DNA of 64,000 nucleotides from Nostoc sp. XA010 (GCF_020829625.1 NZ_JAIVFX010000023.1:36581-100580), one strand, 5' to 3'; numbered from the stretch's first letter, positions 9,006 to 18,452 are shown. Notes: generated from the letters alone by a model not told the origin. Numbers and translations: made by a program.

Positions 9006-10835
9006 CGAAATTTCTCACAAACAATAAAAAATCAATTCACATCGCTTGATGTAAGACATTTTTTGATACATCATCAATTGAAATTTATGATGGTAAACAA
9101 AGTAAGTACAAAATAACAATTATCAAGCTAAAACAGTTACCAAAATTTTTGCTTGTACTGAGATTGAAACACTCTGTTCATAAAATTAAGCATCCAAAAC
9201 AAGGCTTGAATCAAACCAAGCCAAAAATATTATTAGAGAGAATGTGAAATGCTGCTTGACTTGAAATTAAGCGGTATTCGAGAGCATTTTTAAGCATCTG
9301 TAAGCAGCAGCAAAGATATGTTTTACAGGACTTGAGCTAGTAATCGCAATTAAAGTTCGCCGTGAGCTTATAGTAATTAAGGCTCCTAACTTCAATAATT
9401 TTGTCCGAATAGTCCCAACTTGAGAATTTTTTAATTCGGTTTTGGCTAAACATTGTGACCGCAATGCATTCATCAAAACATAAGCAAGAGAAGAGAACCA
9501 TAAACGTAGTTGATTTCCCGCAAATGTATGAGTACTAGTTCTATCACTAAAAAGTTTTAGCTGTTGTTCCTTAAAGCGATTTTCCATCTCCCCTCGCTTA
9601 CAATATTTTTGTCTGTATAGTTGACCAGGGGGTACTTTATTGGTAGGAAGACTTGTAACAACAAAACGAATATTATTTCCCTTTATTCCATATTCAACCT
9701 TACAAACAACACGACGACTACGACTCCAAGATTCACGAGTCTGATAGTCTAACGACTTGTGCCAAATTGAGTTATCAATCAGGTCACAAGCAAGTTCGGA
9801 AATTTGTTCATTTGGTTTAAATACAGCTTCTAAGAATGAAGCTACTGTTGATAACTTCTGCTCAAACTCAAGCTTTGCTCTATTTTGAGTCGCCGTAGCC
9901 ATTTGAATTAAACGGCTGTTTCGCGCCAATCCAAAAACGTAGTCAACTCCAGGGAGCGACTCACACCATGTCATGATATCGTCTCTGGAATAGGCACTAT
10001 CTCCTCGTACTAAAATCTCAACATTCTGCCAATGTTGACGTATTTGTTTAATGACTCTCTGCAACTCTTCTAACGCCCCAAACGCTGGATCTACATTAGA
10101 AGGACGAAGTTTGGCTGCTAATAAGTGTTTACCACAAAAAATATAAAGTGGAGCATAGCAATATCCTCCATAATAGGTATTGAAGAAAACTTGCTCCTGA
10201 TTGCCGTGTACTAAATCATCAGTTACATCTAAGTCCAAAATAATTTTTCGTGGTTCTTTTGAGTAAGATTTTAGAAATATATTTACAAATAGGCTTTCAA
10301 TTTCTTCTGAAGAATGTCCAATTTTATGATAACGACTGTCAGATCCTTGTTCTACATCTTCGGGACAATGTTCCAGCCTATTTAATGTACTCTTCCCTGC
10401 TAATGTTGCAGGCTTATCTTGTACTCCAATTCTTTTTCCTAATGATAGAGTAAACATCGGATCATGACGTAATTCTTCATGGTCATTTAAATCTTCGTAT
10501 CCCATGACCAACCCGTAGATTCTTTGTTTAATTAAGTCTTCTATTGAATGGTCAATTCTATTTTGCTGGCGGTAATCTTGGAAACATAGTGCAAACTGTG
10601 ATGTGATTTTTAGTTTTCTATCTATTTCAGCAATTAGGCTTAAACCTGCATCAGATGTTACTTGCCCACCCTGGAAATTAACTACGATTGGAGGTGACTT
10701 TGGCTGTTCAAATCTGAACTGTTTTTGTATACGATCTGTCAAAGCTGGGGTCATGCTTTATAACTGCTGAAATGCTTGCTATATATACATTTTCGCAGCT
10801 TTTGATCCCTTTTTTTCAGATTTTGTGAGAAATCC
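9006..10835. mobile_element. IS1380-family insertion sequence (about 1.83 kb)
   Basis: The ends are inferred from the flanking GCGCTTGAC repeats and the inverted ATTTCTCACAAA (left) / TTTGTGAGAAAT (right) termini. The element holds one transposase gene on the minus strand. Host codons on the two sides join in frame, so the insertion was clean and probably recent. The region 9006-9266 between the left end and the transposase stop holds no other gene. Confidence 0.85.
9267..10754 (-). CDS. IS1380-family DDE transposase
   Basis: A 495-aa intact transposase. The N-terminus (PPIVVNFQGGQVTSDAGLSL) is the IS1380 signature, LIAEIDRKL follows, and the DDE residues lie in LDLDVTDDLVHG, VRGDSAYSRDD and RGEMENRFKEQQ. 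It has full length for the family and no frameshift, so the element may still be mobile. It is oriented against the interrupted CHAT gene. The start is the first ATG of the frame, 81 bases inside the right end. Confidence 0.9.
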   Translation of the reverse strand: MTPALTDRIQKQFRFEQPKSPPIVVNFQGGQVTSDAGLSLIAEIDRKLKITSQFALCFQDYRQQNRIDHSIEDLIKQRIYGLVMGYEDLNDHEELRHDPMFTLSLGKRIGVQDKPATLAGKSTLNRLEHCPEDVEQGSDSRYHKIGHSSEEIESLFVNIFLKSYSKEPRKIILDLDVTDDLVHGNQEQVFFNTYYGGYCYAPLYIFCGKHLLAAKLRPSNVDPAFGALEELQRVIKQIRQHWQNVEILVRGDSAYSRDDIMTWCESLPGVDYVFGLARNSRLIQMATATQNRAKLEFEQKLSTVASFLEAVFKPNEQISELACDLIDNSIWHKSLDYQTRESWSRSRRVVCKVEYGIKGNNIRFVVTSLPTNKVPPGQLYRQKYCKRGEMENRFKEQQLKLFSDRTSTHTFAGNQLRLWFSSLAYVLMNALRSQCLAKTELKNSQVGTIRTKLLKLGALITISSRRTLIAITSSSPVKHIFAAAYRCLKMLSNTA

Positions 10836-10844
10836 GCGCTTGAC
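10836..10844. repeat. Target-site duplication, right copy
   Basis: GCGCTTGAC, identical to 8997-9005. The GAC codon here is in frame with the downstream CHAT reading frame. Confidence 0.75.
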
Positions 10845-13800
10845 TGTCTTCGTGCTGCTTTGCAAGTCTTCACTCCCACCGATTTTCCTAGAGATTGCAT
10901 AGAAACTGGATTAAGTTTAGGTAAAACAGCCTTGGCTGCTGGCATGAAAGCAGAAGCTTTTGAAGGTTATGCTGTTGCCATTGAAGCTGTTGAACAAAGC
11001 CGTCATTGGGCTGGGGCTGTTGTCCAGAAGCAACAGATTCCTGAAGAGATATTTGCCTACACAAATATGGTGGTCTTTTGCATCACCAATGGGGAACGGG
11101 ATAAAGCCAGGGAATATGCAGAACGTTCTGGTTCTCAAAAGATTTTAAATCTCTTAGATAGTGATGAATTTCAACAAATTTACTCAAATTCCCAATTCCT
11201 CGGACAGGTATTACAAGTAACTGCTGAAAGCAATGGAGAATCGCAAGCTGTATATCAAATACTAGAAAATAACCTGAAGAAATTAGATGAACAATTTGTT
11301 CAAGACTTACAAAAGCTTGAGGATGTTTTCGGACACATACCATCAGGGCAATCTCTTCAAATTGCTACAACTATTTTAAGTTTTAGTAATCTGATTCGGG
11401 GGTTTCCACAAGGCGATAAAGCAATTAACTTAAGAATTGCTGCCACAGGTTATGAGGTAGCCGCTACTATTTATACCAAAAAAGATTTCCATGAACAATG
11501 GGAAAACATTCAAGATGCGATCTGCGAACTATTGTATATTCAGCTATTTGAAGGAATATTAGAAAAACAAGAAAACTTTCAAGAATTATACCCCTTACTA
11601 GAAGCAAACAAACACAAACTCGATGAACGTTTTGCTAATGTATTGCGATTAAAGACAGAAGCTATGTTATCTGAAGTAGCACCAGAGTATGCAAAAGATA
11701 TTGCTGCCAGTCTTATAGGTTTAAGCCTTCTAATTAAAGAATTTCGACACGGTAATCAAGCCAATAACTTAGAGATTGCCATTACAGGGTATGAAATTGC
11801 TTCTAAAATTTTGACTGGCAAAGCTTTAAGAGAAGCATGGGGGATGTGTCAATTCTGGTTGGGCAATGTTTACCACCGTCGAATAAAAGGTGAGCAAGCA
11901 GAAAACCTGGAGAAATCCCTTTCTTACTTACACAATGCTTTACAATTCTGTAACCGTGAAAAGTTTCCTGAAGAATGGGCAGAAATTCATAGTAATTTGG
12001 TCATTGCTTATGGCTATCGGATTCGTGGCGATCAAGTAGAGAATGCAGAACTAGCGATTAAGGCTGGTGAAGCTGCGATGCAGGTTTTCACTCGCGATCA
12101 ATCTCCTGAAGGATGGGGAAAAATCCAAAATAATCTAGGTATTGTTTACCGCGATCGCATTCTCGGTGACAAAGCTGAGAATTTAGAAAAAGCGATCGCT
12201 TGTTATCAAAATGCTCTTTCCATTCGTACTCGTGAAGACTTCCCAGAACTTTGGGCGCAAACTCAAATGAATCTGGCATCTGCCTATCGTCACAGACTCA
12301 GAGGTGATGCAGCAGAAAATGTGGAAATAGCGATCGCTGCTAATCAATCTGCTTTACAAGTCTACACAAAAGAAGCCTTCCGCCAAGGTTGGGCAGAAGT
12401 ACACATGAATTTGGCTAATGCCTATCTTCACCGAATTCATGGGGATAGGAGCGAAAATTTAGAAAAGGCGATCGCTGCTCATAAAGGAGCTTTACAAGTT
12501 TTAACGAAAGAAGAATATCCTCGACAGTGGGCTATGACTCATCTGAATCTAGGAAATGTCTTCTTACAACAACAGCAGATAGAAGCAGCAATTACCTCTT
12601 ATCGTTCATGTTTAAAGGTATTCACTCCCACAGCTTTTCCCGCAGATTGCCTAAAAGCAGGACAAATGCTGGGAAACACAGCTTTTAACATTGGTGATTG
12701 GGCTGAAGCGATTAGGGGCTATAGTGTGGCAATTGAAGCTGTAGAAACCAGTCGCACTTGGGCAAGTTCAGAATCACGTCGTCAAGAAATCTTAGCTGAT
12801 TCTCTCCATGTTTATGAAAATATGGTGCAAGCTTGTATTAATAATAAACAACTGAATAAAGCTATTGAATATGTCGAACGTTCTCGCTCAAAACGACTCG
12901 TAGATTTAATGGCAAGTAATGACCTTTATTCAGATGGGGAAATTCCTACCGAAATTCAACAGTATTTACAAGATTTTGAAGCTATACAACGGCAAATTGA
13001 TAATGAACTAAGACACCATTATAATAGCAGTAACTTGGATGGTAATAACCTCGGTAAAAGCCCACATAGTCGGGCTGCTATCGAATCTTATAACGAAACT
13101 ATTGCAGATTTAGAAGCTGAAAAACAGCAAATTTGGGAACAAATGCGTCGCCTAGATCCTGTTCTGGCTGGTCAAATTCAAGTAAGCCCCATGAATTTGT
13201 CATCGATACAGCAGCTAATTAAACTACCTACAACAGCTATCCTGAGCTTTTATACTACCTCGAATGATACCCATATTTTTATCATCCGGCAGAATCAAAT
13301 TAATTTGCACACTTGTACTGGATTGGGACTTAAAACTTTAAACAAATCGATTTTAACCCCCTGGTTACAGCAATATATTAATAACAAGGATACTTGGAAA
13401 GAGCAATTTAGTTTTTTAATAGCAGAACTAGCTGAAGTCTTAAAGTTAAATGATTTAATTGCACAACATCTAAAAAATATTGATGAATTGATTCTTGTTC
13501 CTCATCTAGCATTACATCAAATTCCTTTTGCTGCTTTACCAATAGCAGAAAGTCAATATCTGGGAGATAAATTTTTAATTCGTTACGTTCCTAGCTGCCA
13601 AATTTTAGAATTTTGTCACAACCGTCCCTCAGTCAGTAGTCTTATGAACTACGGTATTGTTGAAGATGCTACTGAAGATTTACCCTACGCTAGTTGGGAA
13701 GGAGGACAACTAGCAAATTTGTATGATATTCCTGATAATCAACGTTTAAAAGGTAGTCAAGAAGCTAGTGTCAGCAACTATCGTCAACTGATACAAAAAG

Positions 13801-14453
13801 TCCAAGTAATTCATTCTAGTCATCATGCGCGATCGCGTCTTGATAATCCTTTAGAATCGGCATTAAGTTTAGCAGATGGACAGATTACTTTAGGTCAATT
13901 ATTAACTCCAGGTTGGCGCACTCCTCAGTTAGAAGATGTATTTCTCTCTTGCTGCGAAACCGGTTTAGGTGTGGCTGAAATAACCGACGATATTCTCACT
14001 CTTTCAATAGGTTTTCTTTGTGCTGGCGCGAGAAGTGTTATCAGTACACTCTGGGCAGTAGATGACTTGGCAACAGCACTCTTTTCAGTATTTTACTATC
14101 AATCCCGACATCAGGGAAACAAACGACTGCAATCAATTAGACAAGCTCAATTTGAACTGCATACCCTTACAGGTGAAACTCTTACCACCATTTACAAATC
14201 TAAGTTAAGTTCTTTTTTGACGCAGAAAGGTAAGGAAACCTACACGCTGCGTAAAAAAACTCAAGAAGAACGGGATATTCATCCACAAGATTCTCAAATG
14301 TATCAGCAACGCAATGAAGAATATAAAAAGTATGCCCAAATCGGAAACCGGATTTATCAAGCAAAAAAAGATTTGGAATCTTTTTGTGGAGAGTCTAAAC
14401 CTTTCTCTCACCCTTATTATTGGGCAGCTTTCACCTGTTCCGGGTTAAATTGA
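10845..14453 (+). CDS. TPR-CHAT caspase-like protease, 3' part of the gene split by the IS
   Basis: About 1,200 codons remain open after the element (first possible start TTG at 10860). A module ending in EYAERSGSQKIL is followed by about eight TPR units with W-x(6)-N-LG-Y-R-RI-G cores. A second copy of the same module then ends in EYVERSRSKRLVDLM, and a C-terminal CHAT peptidase domain closes the protein. The CHAT His/Cys dyad is visible as IHSSHHARS (about residues 984-991 counted from 10860) and FLSCCETG (Cys 1031/1032), with the supporting PHLALHQIPFAALP. CHAT proteases cleave partner proteins in signalling and, in some systems, defence. Separated from its 5' half and promoter, it is probably silent unless transcribed from the element. 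Confidence 0.85.
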   Translation, partial: CLRAALQVFTPTDFPRDCIETGLSLGKTALAAGMKAEAFEGYAVAIEAVEQSRHWAGAVVQKQQIPEEIFAYTNMVVFCITNGERDKAREYAERSGSQKILNLLDSDEFQQIYSNSQFLGQVLQVTAESNGESQAVYQILENNLKKLDEQFVQDLQKLEDVFGHIPSGQSLQIATTILSFSNLIRGFPQGDKAINLRIAATGYEVAATIYTKKDFHEQWENIQDAICELLYIQLFEGILEKQENFQELYPLLEANKHKLDERFANVLRLKTEAMLSEVAPEYAKDIAASLIGLSLLIKEFRHGNQANNLEIAITGYEIASKILTGKALREAWGMCQFWLGNVYHRRIKGEQAENLEKSLSYLHNALQFCNREKFPEEWAEIHSNLVIAYGYRIRGDQVENAELAIKAGEAAMQVFTRDQSPEGWGKIQNNLGIVYRDRILGDKAENLEKAIACYQNALSIRTREDFPELWAQTQMNLASAYRHRLRGDAAENVEIAIAANQSALQVYTKEAFRQGWAEVHMNLANAYLHRIHGDRSENLEKAIAAHKGALQVLTKEEYPRQWAMTHLNLGNVFLQQQQIEAAITSYRSCLKVFTPTAFPADCLKAGQMLGNTAFNIGDWAEAIRGYSVAIEAVETSRTWASSESRRQEILADSLHVYENMVQACINNKQLNKAIEYVERSRSKRLVDLMASNDLYSDGEIPTEIQQYLQDFEAIQRQIDNELRHHYNSSNLDGNNLGKSPHSRAAIESYNETIADLEAEKQQIWEQMRRLDPVLAGQIQVSPMNLSSIQQLIKLPTTAILSFYTTSNDTHIFIIRQNQINLHTCTGLGLKTLNKSILTPWLQQYINNKDTWKEQFSFLIAELAEVLKLNDLIAQHLKNIDELILVPHLALHQIPFAALPIAESQYLGDKFLIRYVPSCQILEFCHNRPSVSSLMNYGIVEDATEDLPYASWEGGQLANLYDIPDNQRLKGSQEASVSNYRQLIQKVQVIHSSHHARSRLDNPLESALSLADGQITLGQLLTPGWRTPQLEDVFLSCCETGLGVAEITDDILTLSIGFLCAGARSVISTLWAVDDLATALFSVFYYQSRHQGNKRLQSIRQAQFELHTLTGETLTTIYKSKLSSFLTQKGKETYTLRKKTQEERDIHPQDSQMYQQRNEEYKKYAQIGNRIYQAKKDLESFCGESKPFSHPYYWAAFTCSGLN

Positions 14454-14457
14454 TAAC

Positions 14458-14738
14458 TGCTGTATCTTATCAGTGACTAAGTTTTCACCCTGCTTTTCTA
14501 GATTGAATTTATCCAGATAATCAGCGTGATACTTCGACCCCATTGAAATGAGTCCAGCTTCTAGCTAGATGACAGTGCCATCTTCGAGTTCCATACCATT
14601 CATGTGATGGTCTTCATCCAAGAATTGCTTAATCGGCATTTCGACAACTTGATAGCCATGCTTATGTAATTTCTGCCGTATACTCCTCGCTAACTTCAAA
14701 AAATCTTTGGGTGAACAACGTGATGTGTTGAAGGGGCG
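14458..14738 (-). pseudogene. Thioredoxin reductase-like flavoprotein remnant
   Basis: The minus strand reads SPKDFLKLARSIRQKLHKHG, then VVEMPIKQFLDEDHHMNGM, ELEDGTVI, an in-frame TAG, and AGLISMGSKYHADYL. This is the C-terminal half of a cyanobacterial FAD-dependent pyridine nucleotide-disulphide oxidoreductase. The redox-active and FAD-binding N-terminal parts are absent. The rest of the 14454-14890 gap shows nothing else. Confidence 0.6.
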
Positions 14739-14890
14739 ATGATGGGATGCCGCACCGACTGGTCACATAGCCAGGTGGGAAGTAATGCAGATATGGTATT
14801 GGGAACAAGTAGTGCTAATGTACTACAAAACTGGTAATATAGTATTTTATTAAGCACCGGTTAGCTTAACTTCCTAATGCTTCACTCTGC

Positions 14891-15550
14891 TTGCAAGTGA
14901 GAAAAATAATTCACGTTGATATGGATGCCTTCTACGCATCGGTAGAACAGAGGGACAACCCTAGCTACCGAGGCAAACCGTTAGTCGTCGGTGGCAGTCC
15001 CAATCAACGAGGCGTAGTTGCAGCAGCCAGTTATGAAACTCGTAAGTTTGGGATTTATTCTGCGATGCCGTCAGTAACAGCAATTGCAAAATGCCCCGGA
15101 CTGATATTTGTCAGACCAAGATTCGACGTTTACCGAGAGATTTCTGCTGCAATCCACGCTATCTTTAAACGCTACAGTGATTTAGTGGAAGGAGTTGCAC
15201 TAGACGAAGCATATTTGGACGTTACTGAGAACAAGCAGAATATCACCTACGCTTCTACTATTGCAAGACATATCAAAACTGCAATTTTCCAGGAAACTCA
15301 GCTGACGGCAACTGCGGGTGTGTCAATTAACAAGTTCCTAGCAAAAATGGCATCAGGACAGAATAAGCCGAATGGACTAACGGTGATTTTACCGGAAGAT
15401 GCGATGTCTACGACAAGCCGCAAGCGTCTACGCCTTTGTAGAACAGCTAGCGATTGAGAAGTTTCACGGGATTAAAAAGGTGACTGTGGCTAAAATGCAC
15501 TCGCTCGGCATTCACACTGGGGCTGATTTGAAAGAGCGTATTCTTGAGGT
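14891..15550 (+). pseudogene. dinB: DNA polymerase IV (dinB), 5' part, frameshifted
   Basis: The Y-family polymerase palm/fingers are readable: HVDMDAFYASVEQ (first catalytic Asp), VAAASYETRKFGIYSAMPS, ALDEAYLDVT (second catalytic acidic pair) and TAGVSINKFLAKMASG. After LPEDA a 30-bp dispersed repeat (about 15402-15431) breaks the frame. The little-finger linker then resumes in another frame as FVEQLAIEKFHGI and KMHSLGIHTGADLKER until a stop at 15556. The C-terminal domain is found 550 bases further on (16094). The start is TTG 14891 or GTG 14897. The gene is inactive as written, though a palm-only fragment could be translated. Confidence 0.85.
15402..15431. repeat. Small dispersed repeat inserted in dinB
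   Basis: GATGTCTACGACAAGCCGCA plus a CGTCTAC end interrupts the dinB frame between LPEDA and FVEQLA. It is a variant of the unit at 3841. Confidence 0.65.
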
Positions 15551-15785
15551 GTCGTGACTTGGGGACTGTTATCTGTCATCATTTTGATAACCTCCAAGTG
15601 CGTTTGGGGCTACTGCCCCTTTGGGGTGGTAAACGATCGCGAGTCTGACTGAATGACACTAAAAGCTTAAGGCGCGGTTAGCTATTCCCCCGCGCAAAGT
15701 CACCGTGGACTTTGGTTTATAGCCTGAATGTCACGGCAAAAGAGGCTGATTTTATTATATCAAGAGGGCAAGAGGTGATCGTACT

Positions 15786-16079
15786 ATGAAAGAAGCGTCA
15801 ATTTGGCTAGTGTTGGGGACGGTCGCCGCTTGTGCGATCGCATATTTCAGCACTGAAGCATATCAAAATTATTTGGAAACTGAGGCGATAAGTCAAAGGA
15901 AGCGAAAATGTGAGCAAATTTCACCATCTTGGAAACGAGAGGTGGAAGCAGTAACACAGAAATATGGAAAAAATATACCTCCGAATGAAGTAGAGCGCAT
16001 TTCTAACTTACTTAAATCGAATGTATCTCATTATCAAATGCTGGATTGCGCCAAAATAGCCCCAAATTCGCTTCCTTAA
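15786..16079 (+). CDS. Small single-membrane-span protein inside broken dinB, unknown function
   Basis: A 97-aa ORF. The N-terminal hydrophobic helix (WLVLGTVAACAIAYFST, residues 8-24) looks like a membrane anchor or uncleaved signal. It is followed by a charged region with two cysteines (residues about 43 and 89). No family is recognised. It lies within about 540 bases of foreign DNA that separate the two dinB parts, so it came with that insertion. A GGTGAT-like sequence precedes the ATG, and a HIP1-like site occurs in the N-terminal codons. Confidence 0.5.
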   Translation: MKEASIWLVLGTVAACAIAYFSTEAYQNYLETEAISQRKRKCEQISPSWKREVEAVTQKYGKNIPPNEVERISNLLKSNVSHYQMLDCAKIAPNSLP

Positions 16080-16093
16080 ATATTATATGTGCG

Positions 16094-16565
16094 TGGCTCA
16101 AGTCAGTTGGTGCAGAAACCTTGTTTGCACAGGACTTAAGTGATATCAGCCAGATGTTGCAAGAACTCGAACAGATTGCCCAAATCGTCGAGCAACGGTT
16201 AGACCAGCACGAAACACGAGGACACACATTAACCCTAAAAGTCAAGTTTTCTGACTATCATCAGATAACCCGCAGTAGGACAATGCTTGCTCCCATCAGT
16301 GAACTATCTACGATTTTTGAGATAGCCAAAGCGCTGTTTGAGTCGATTGATTTGGAGAATCGCAGCATTAGGTTGCTGGGCATTTCCTTACAGCACTTAC
16401 GGCAGCTATGAGGTACATCCCCAAATCTGAAAGCTTTGATATGAGAGGGCAAAGAGAAAAACTGTATTGCATAATAGCCGGAAGCGCTGTATCTAATTTG
16501 GATAACACTAAACAAACCCAGGTGATTCAATTGCCACTATTTCAGAATGGGAACATCATATTTTA
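16094..16565 (+). pseudogene. dinB: DNA polymerase IV (dinB), 3' part
   Basis: This reads KSVGAETLFAQDLSD and LKVKFSDYHQITRSRTM through RSIRLLGISL, the little-finger domain of Pol IV. An insertion of about 100 bases (16391-16494, stop at 16411) follows, and then DNTKQTQVIQLPLFQNG, the usual C-terminal tail. With the 14891 fragment it makes one disrupted gene. A second, shorter copy of the same domain lies at 19082. Confidence 0.8.
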
Positions 16566-16740
16566 GGGTAGGTGTAGTCTGTTCAGACGCTGAGAACTCG
16601 GTTATTGTGAGAGAGCGTATCAACTCCCGAATCACATCAGTTGCAGGTCTACCTGTACTTGCACAATATTTTTCAAGTTTTTCGCTTTCAGTTGATGCAA
16701 GATTTATTGTGATTCGTTTGATAGCCCATTTTTTGTTCAT
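16537..16740 (-). CDS. Ribbon-helix-helix (CopG-like) DNA-binding protein
   Basis: The 67-aa protein has a beta-strand (KRITINLASTES) followed by two helices (EKLEKYCASTGRPATDVIRE, LIRSL), the pattern of ribbon-helix-helix repressors, which bind DNA as dimers and are often antitoxins or plasmid copy regulators. No toxin partner gene is adjacent. Its 3' end overlaps the antisense strand of the decayed dinB tail, consistent with later invasion of this site. GAGCAAG lies upstream of the ATG. Confidence 0.6.
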   Translation of the reverse strand: MNKKWAIKRITINLASTESEKLEKYCASTGRPATDVIRELIRSLTITEFSASEQTTPTLKYDVPILK

Positions 16741-16765
16741 GACTTGCTCTATTGCTCAAATTTAA

Positions 16766-17242
16766 TGAATTATCTAGACTTTAAATGCCTTGTGCAATAC
16801 TTAACAAATATATAGATGTTAACCACAGCATACTTGCCGTAAAACCATTTTTAGCACATCCCTCCCCAGAGTATTTACTTGTAGCCCAAAACTTCACTGA
16901 TAAATCATTTATATGAACTTTAGAACATTTGAAGGGAGCTTGTATCTTTTGTAAATATTGTTAAGCAAAGCGCAATTGGAGTGAGCCTTGCAAGAAGTGT
17001 ATAATCAGCAAGTATTGCCAATTGAATTTAGTAAATCTTATCTTCATACAATTGCATCTAATATTTATTCACTCTTTACACAAAGGTGAAATTGACTAAC
17101 TACTCTGGATATAGACTTTCATTCAAGTACTATATTTAACTCTATAACTTAATGAAACCTTAAGCAAGCTAGAAAATTTGTTAGGAGCATTAAGGTTTAA
17201 TAATTTTGGTTCTTCAGTATCTGTTATGCCAAATTATTAGTT
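16766..17242. other. AT-rich stretch without gene
   Basis: No reading frame, RNA or terminator can be supported here. Confidence 0.4.
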
Positions 17243-17333
17243 AGATAACTGGTTCAGGAATATTTTGGCTCTTAGGAATCTCAATGGGTTCAGTCGAATA
17301 AATTTATATATTCTATTGAGATGAATAACTCAT
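17243..17333 (-). repeat. Remnant of the RVDDFC-family gene and its upstream repeat
   Basis: 17243-17294 matches the coding DNA around 19455-19510 (GGTTCAGGAATATTTTGGCT...CTCAATGGGTT). 17297-17333 matches the upstream repeat at 19769 (AAATTTATATA.TCTATTGA). The two pieces are fused with the intervening DNA missing, a deleted third copy of that locus. Confidence 0.65.
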
Positions 17334-17336
17334 TGC

Positions 17337-17468
17337 CTGGCTAAAATTATAGCTTCTGGGCAAGGGGATGAGCTTTTATCGCCTTTAGAGATAGAAATCG
17401 TTAAAGATGCTTGCAAAAAGTGGTCAGAACAGAATCAGCGCAATTTAATCAGCATAATAAATAGTTAG
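17337..17468 (+). pseudogene. C-terminal fragment of an unidentified protein
   Basis: The frame LAKIIASGQGDELLSPLEIE...KWSEQNQRNL is protein-like and ends with TAG, but it has no start. It is probably a 3' remnant. Its stop overlaps the GTTAGAC core that opens the GNAT cassette. Confidence 0.35.
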
Positions 17469-17492
17469 ACATCAATAACTTGGTGTTCGACA

Positions 17493-18002
17493 ATGAGAGT
17501 TCTTGAAACAGAGCGTTTACTCCTTCGTCGGCTGACAGTTGAAGATAGCGAGTTCATTCTTGAGATATTGAATGACCCTTTGTGGTTGCGCTTTATTGGT
17601 GATAAAGGTGTGAGAACTCTTGATGATGCTCGTGAATATATTTTGAAGAATCCGGTTGCTATGTACGAGCGTCTCGGCTTCGGGCTGTATTTGGTTGAGC
17701 TAAAGGGGAAGAGCGTCTCAATTGGAATTTGTGGTTTGATAAAAAGAGACTCCTTGGAGGATGTGGATGTTGGGTTTGCCTTTCTTCCTCAGTTCCGGGG
17801 AAAAGGATACGCCTATGAATCTGCTTCTGCTGTCATGAGGTATGGGAGAAGAACCTTCGGCTTAACTCGTATTGTCGCTATCACTACACCGGACAATTAT
17901 GGTTCAGCAAAGCTGCTCAAAAAACTAGGACTAAGCTTTGAGCGAATGATTAAACTATCTGATGATAGTAAAAGTGTTAGTTTGTTCATTTCTGATGTCT
18001 AA
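17493..18002 (+). CDS. GNAT family N-acetyltransferase (RimJ/RimL-like)
   Basis: The 169-aa protein opens with ETERLLLRRLTVEDSEFIL. The acetyl-CoA loop is FRGKGYAYES (about residues 110-119), and TPDNYGSAKLLKKLGLSFE closes the fold, as in RimJ/RimL-type acetyltransferases that modify protein N-termini, small amines or antibiotics. The gene is tightly bounded by GTTAGAC 23 bases upstream and GTCTAAC overlapping its stop, the complementary core sites of an integron gene cassette. This suggests arrival as a cassette. No integrase gene is present. The substrate is unknown. Confidence 0.85.
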   Translation: MRVLETERLLLRRLTVEDSEFILEILNDPLWLRFIGDKGVRTLDDAREYILKNPVAMYERLGFGLYLVELKGKSVSIGICGLIKRDSLEDVDVGFAFLPQFRGKGYAYESASAVMRYGRRTFGLTRIVAITTPDNYGSAKLLKKLGLSFERMIKLSDDSKSVSLFISDV

Positions 18003-18082
18003 CAATTGCAGTGTAGCGGATTGAAGAAAGCCGCTCGTGCTGAGTTCGAGTTTTTAGCAACCTTTGACCGCAGCCGTTATGC
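17997..18082 (+). other. attC-like integron recombination site
   Basis: The R'' core GTCTAAC (17997-18003) overlaps the GNAT stop and is the exact complement of GTTAGAC at 17464-17470. The distal R' candidate is GTTATGC at 18076-18082. Between them the arms pair imperfectly (TGC-GT...GG-TTG blocks on both sides). Size (86 bases) and layout fit an attC, but the right core deviates from GTTRRRY by one base. Confidence 0.45.
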
Positions 18083-18111
18083 CGCGAATCTCAGTTACCA
18101 TTGTAAGCATT

Positions 18112-18243
18112 TCACAAGCTCATCAATGATTGCAATTGTGTGTCTGAATTATCTCCCAATTCTTGTTGTAATTGGGCTAGTTGATTTTCTAACGCTTCAG
18201 CAGTCTGAATGAGATTCGACTCTTGAGCTATTTTTAGCTTCAT
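18112..18243 (-). CDS. Small coiled-coil ORF, unknown
   Basis: A 43-aa frame with a start ATG. It is glutamine/leucine rich (AEALENQLAQLQQELG), so a short coiled coil. No family is recognised and there is no clear ribosome binding site. It may be a remnant of a larger protein. Confidence 0.3.
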   Translation of the reverse strand: MKLKIAQESNLIQTAEALENQLAQLQQELGDNSDTQLQSLMSL

Positions 18244-18452
18244 GGCAAGGCCATCTGTCAGTCAAAAAGCTAAATGACTAAAATTCTTCACTTTATATTT
18301 GATGATTTGGGACTATGAGTCATACTAAAGAAAGGCTCATGATTTTAGCAATCGCTAACTATATTTCCAAGCAGCTATTTGGCTAAGGAGATAGTTGAAA
18401 CTGGGTTGACATTCATTCTCTTATGAAAACTTATTAGTAGGAAGGTAAAGTC

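Noticed and set aside
10751..10945. Minus-strand ORF spanning the right end of the insertion sequence
   Set aside because: Crosses the element boundary into the CHAT gene, so it cannot be an ancestral gene.
15551..15785. Structured-looking GC-rich segment between the dinB pieces, considered as a tRNA or riboswitch
   Set aside because: No cloverleaf, anticodon arm or known aptamer pattern could be drawn.
18006..18212. Plus-strand ORF after the GNAT gene
   Set aside because: Coincides with the attC-like site and with the antisense of a coiled-coil ORF; no start signal.
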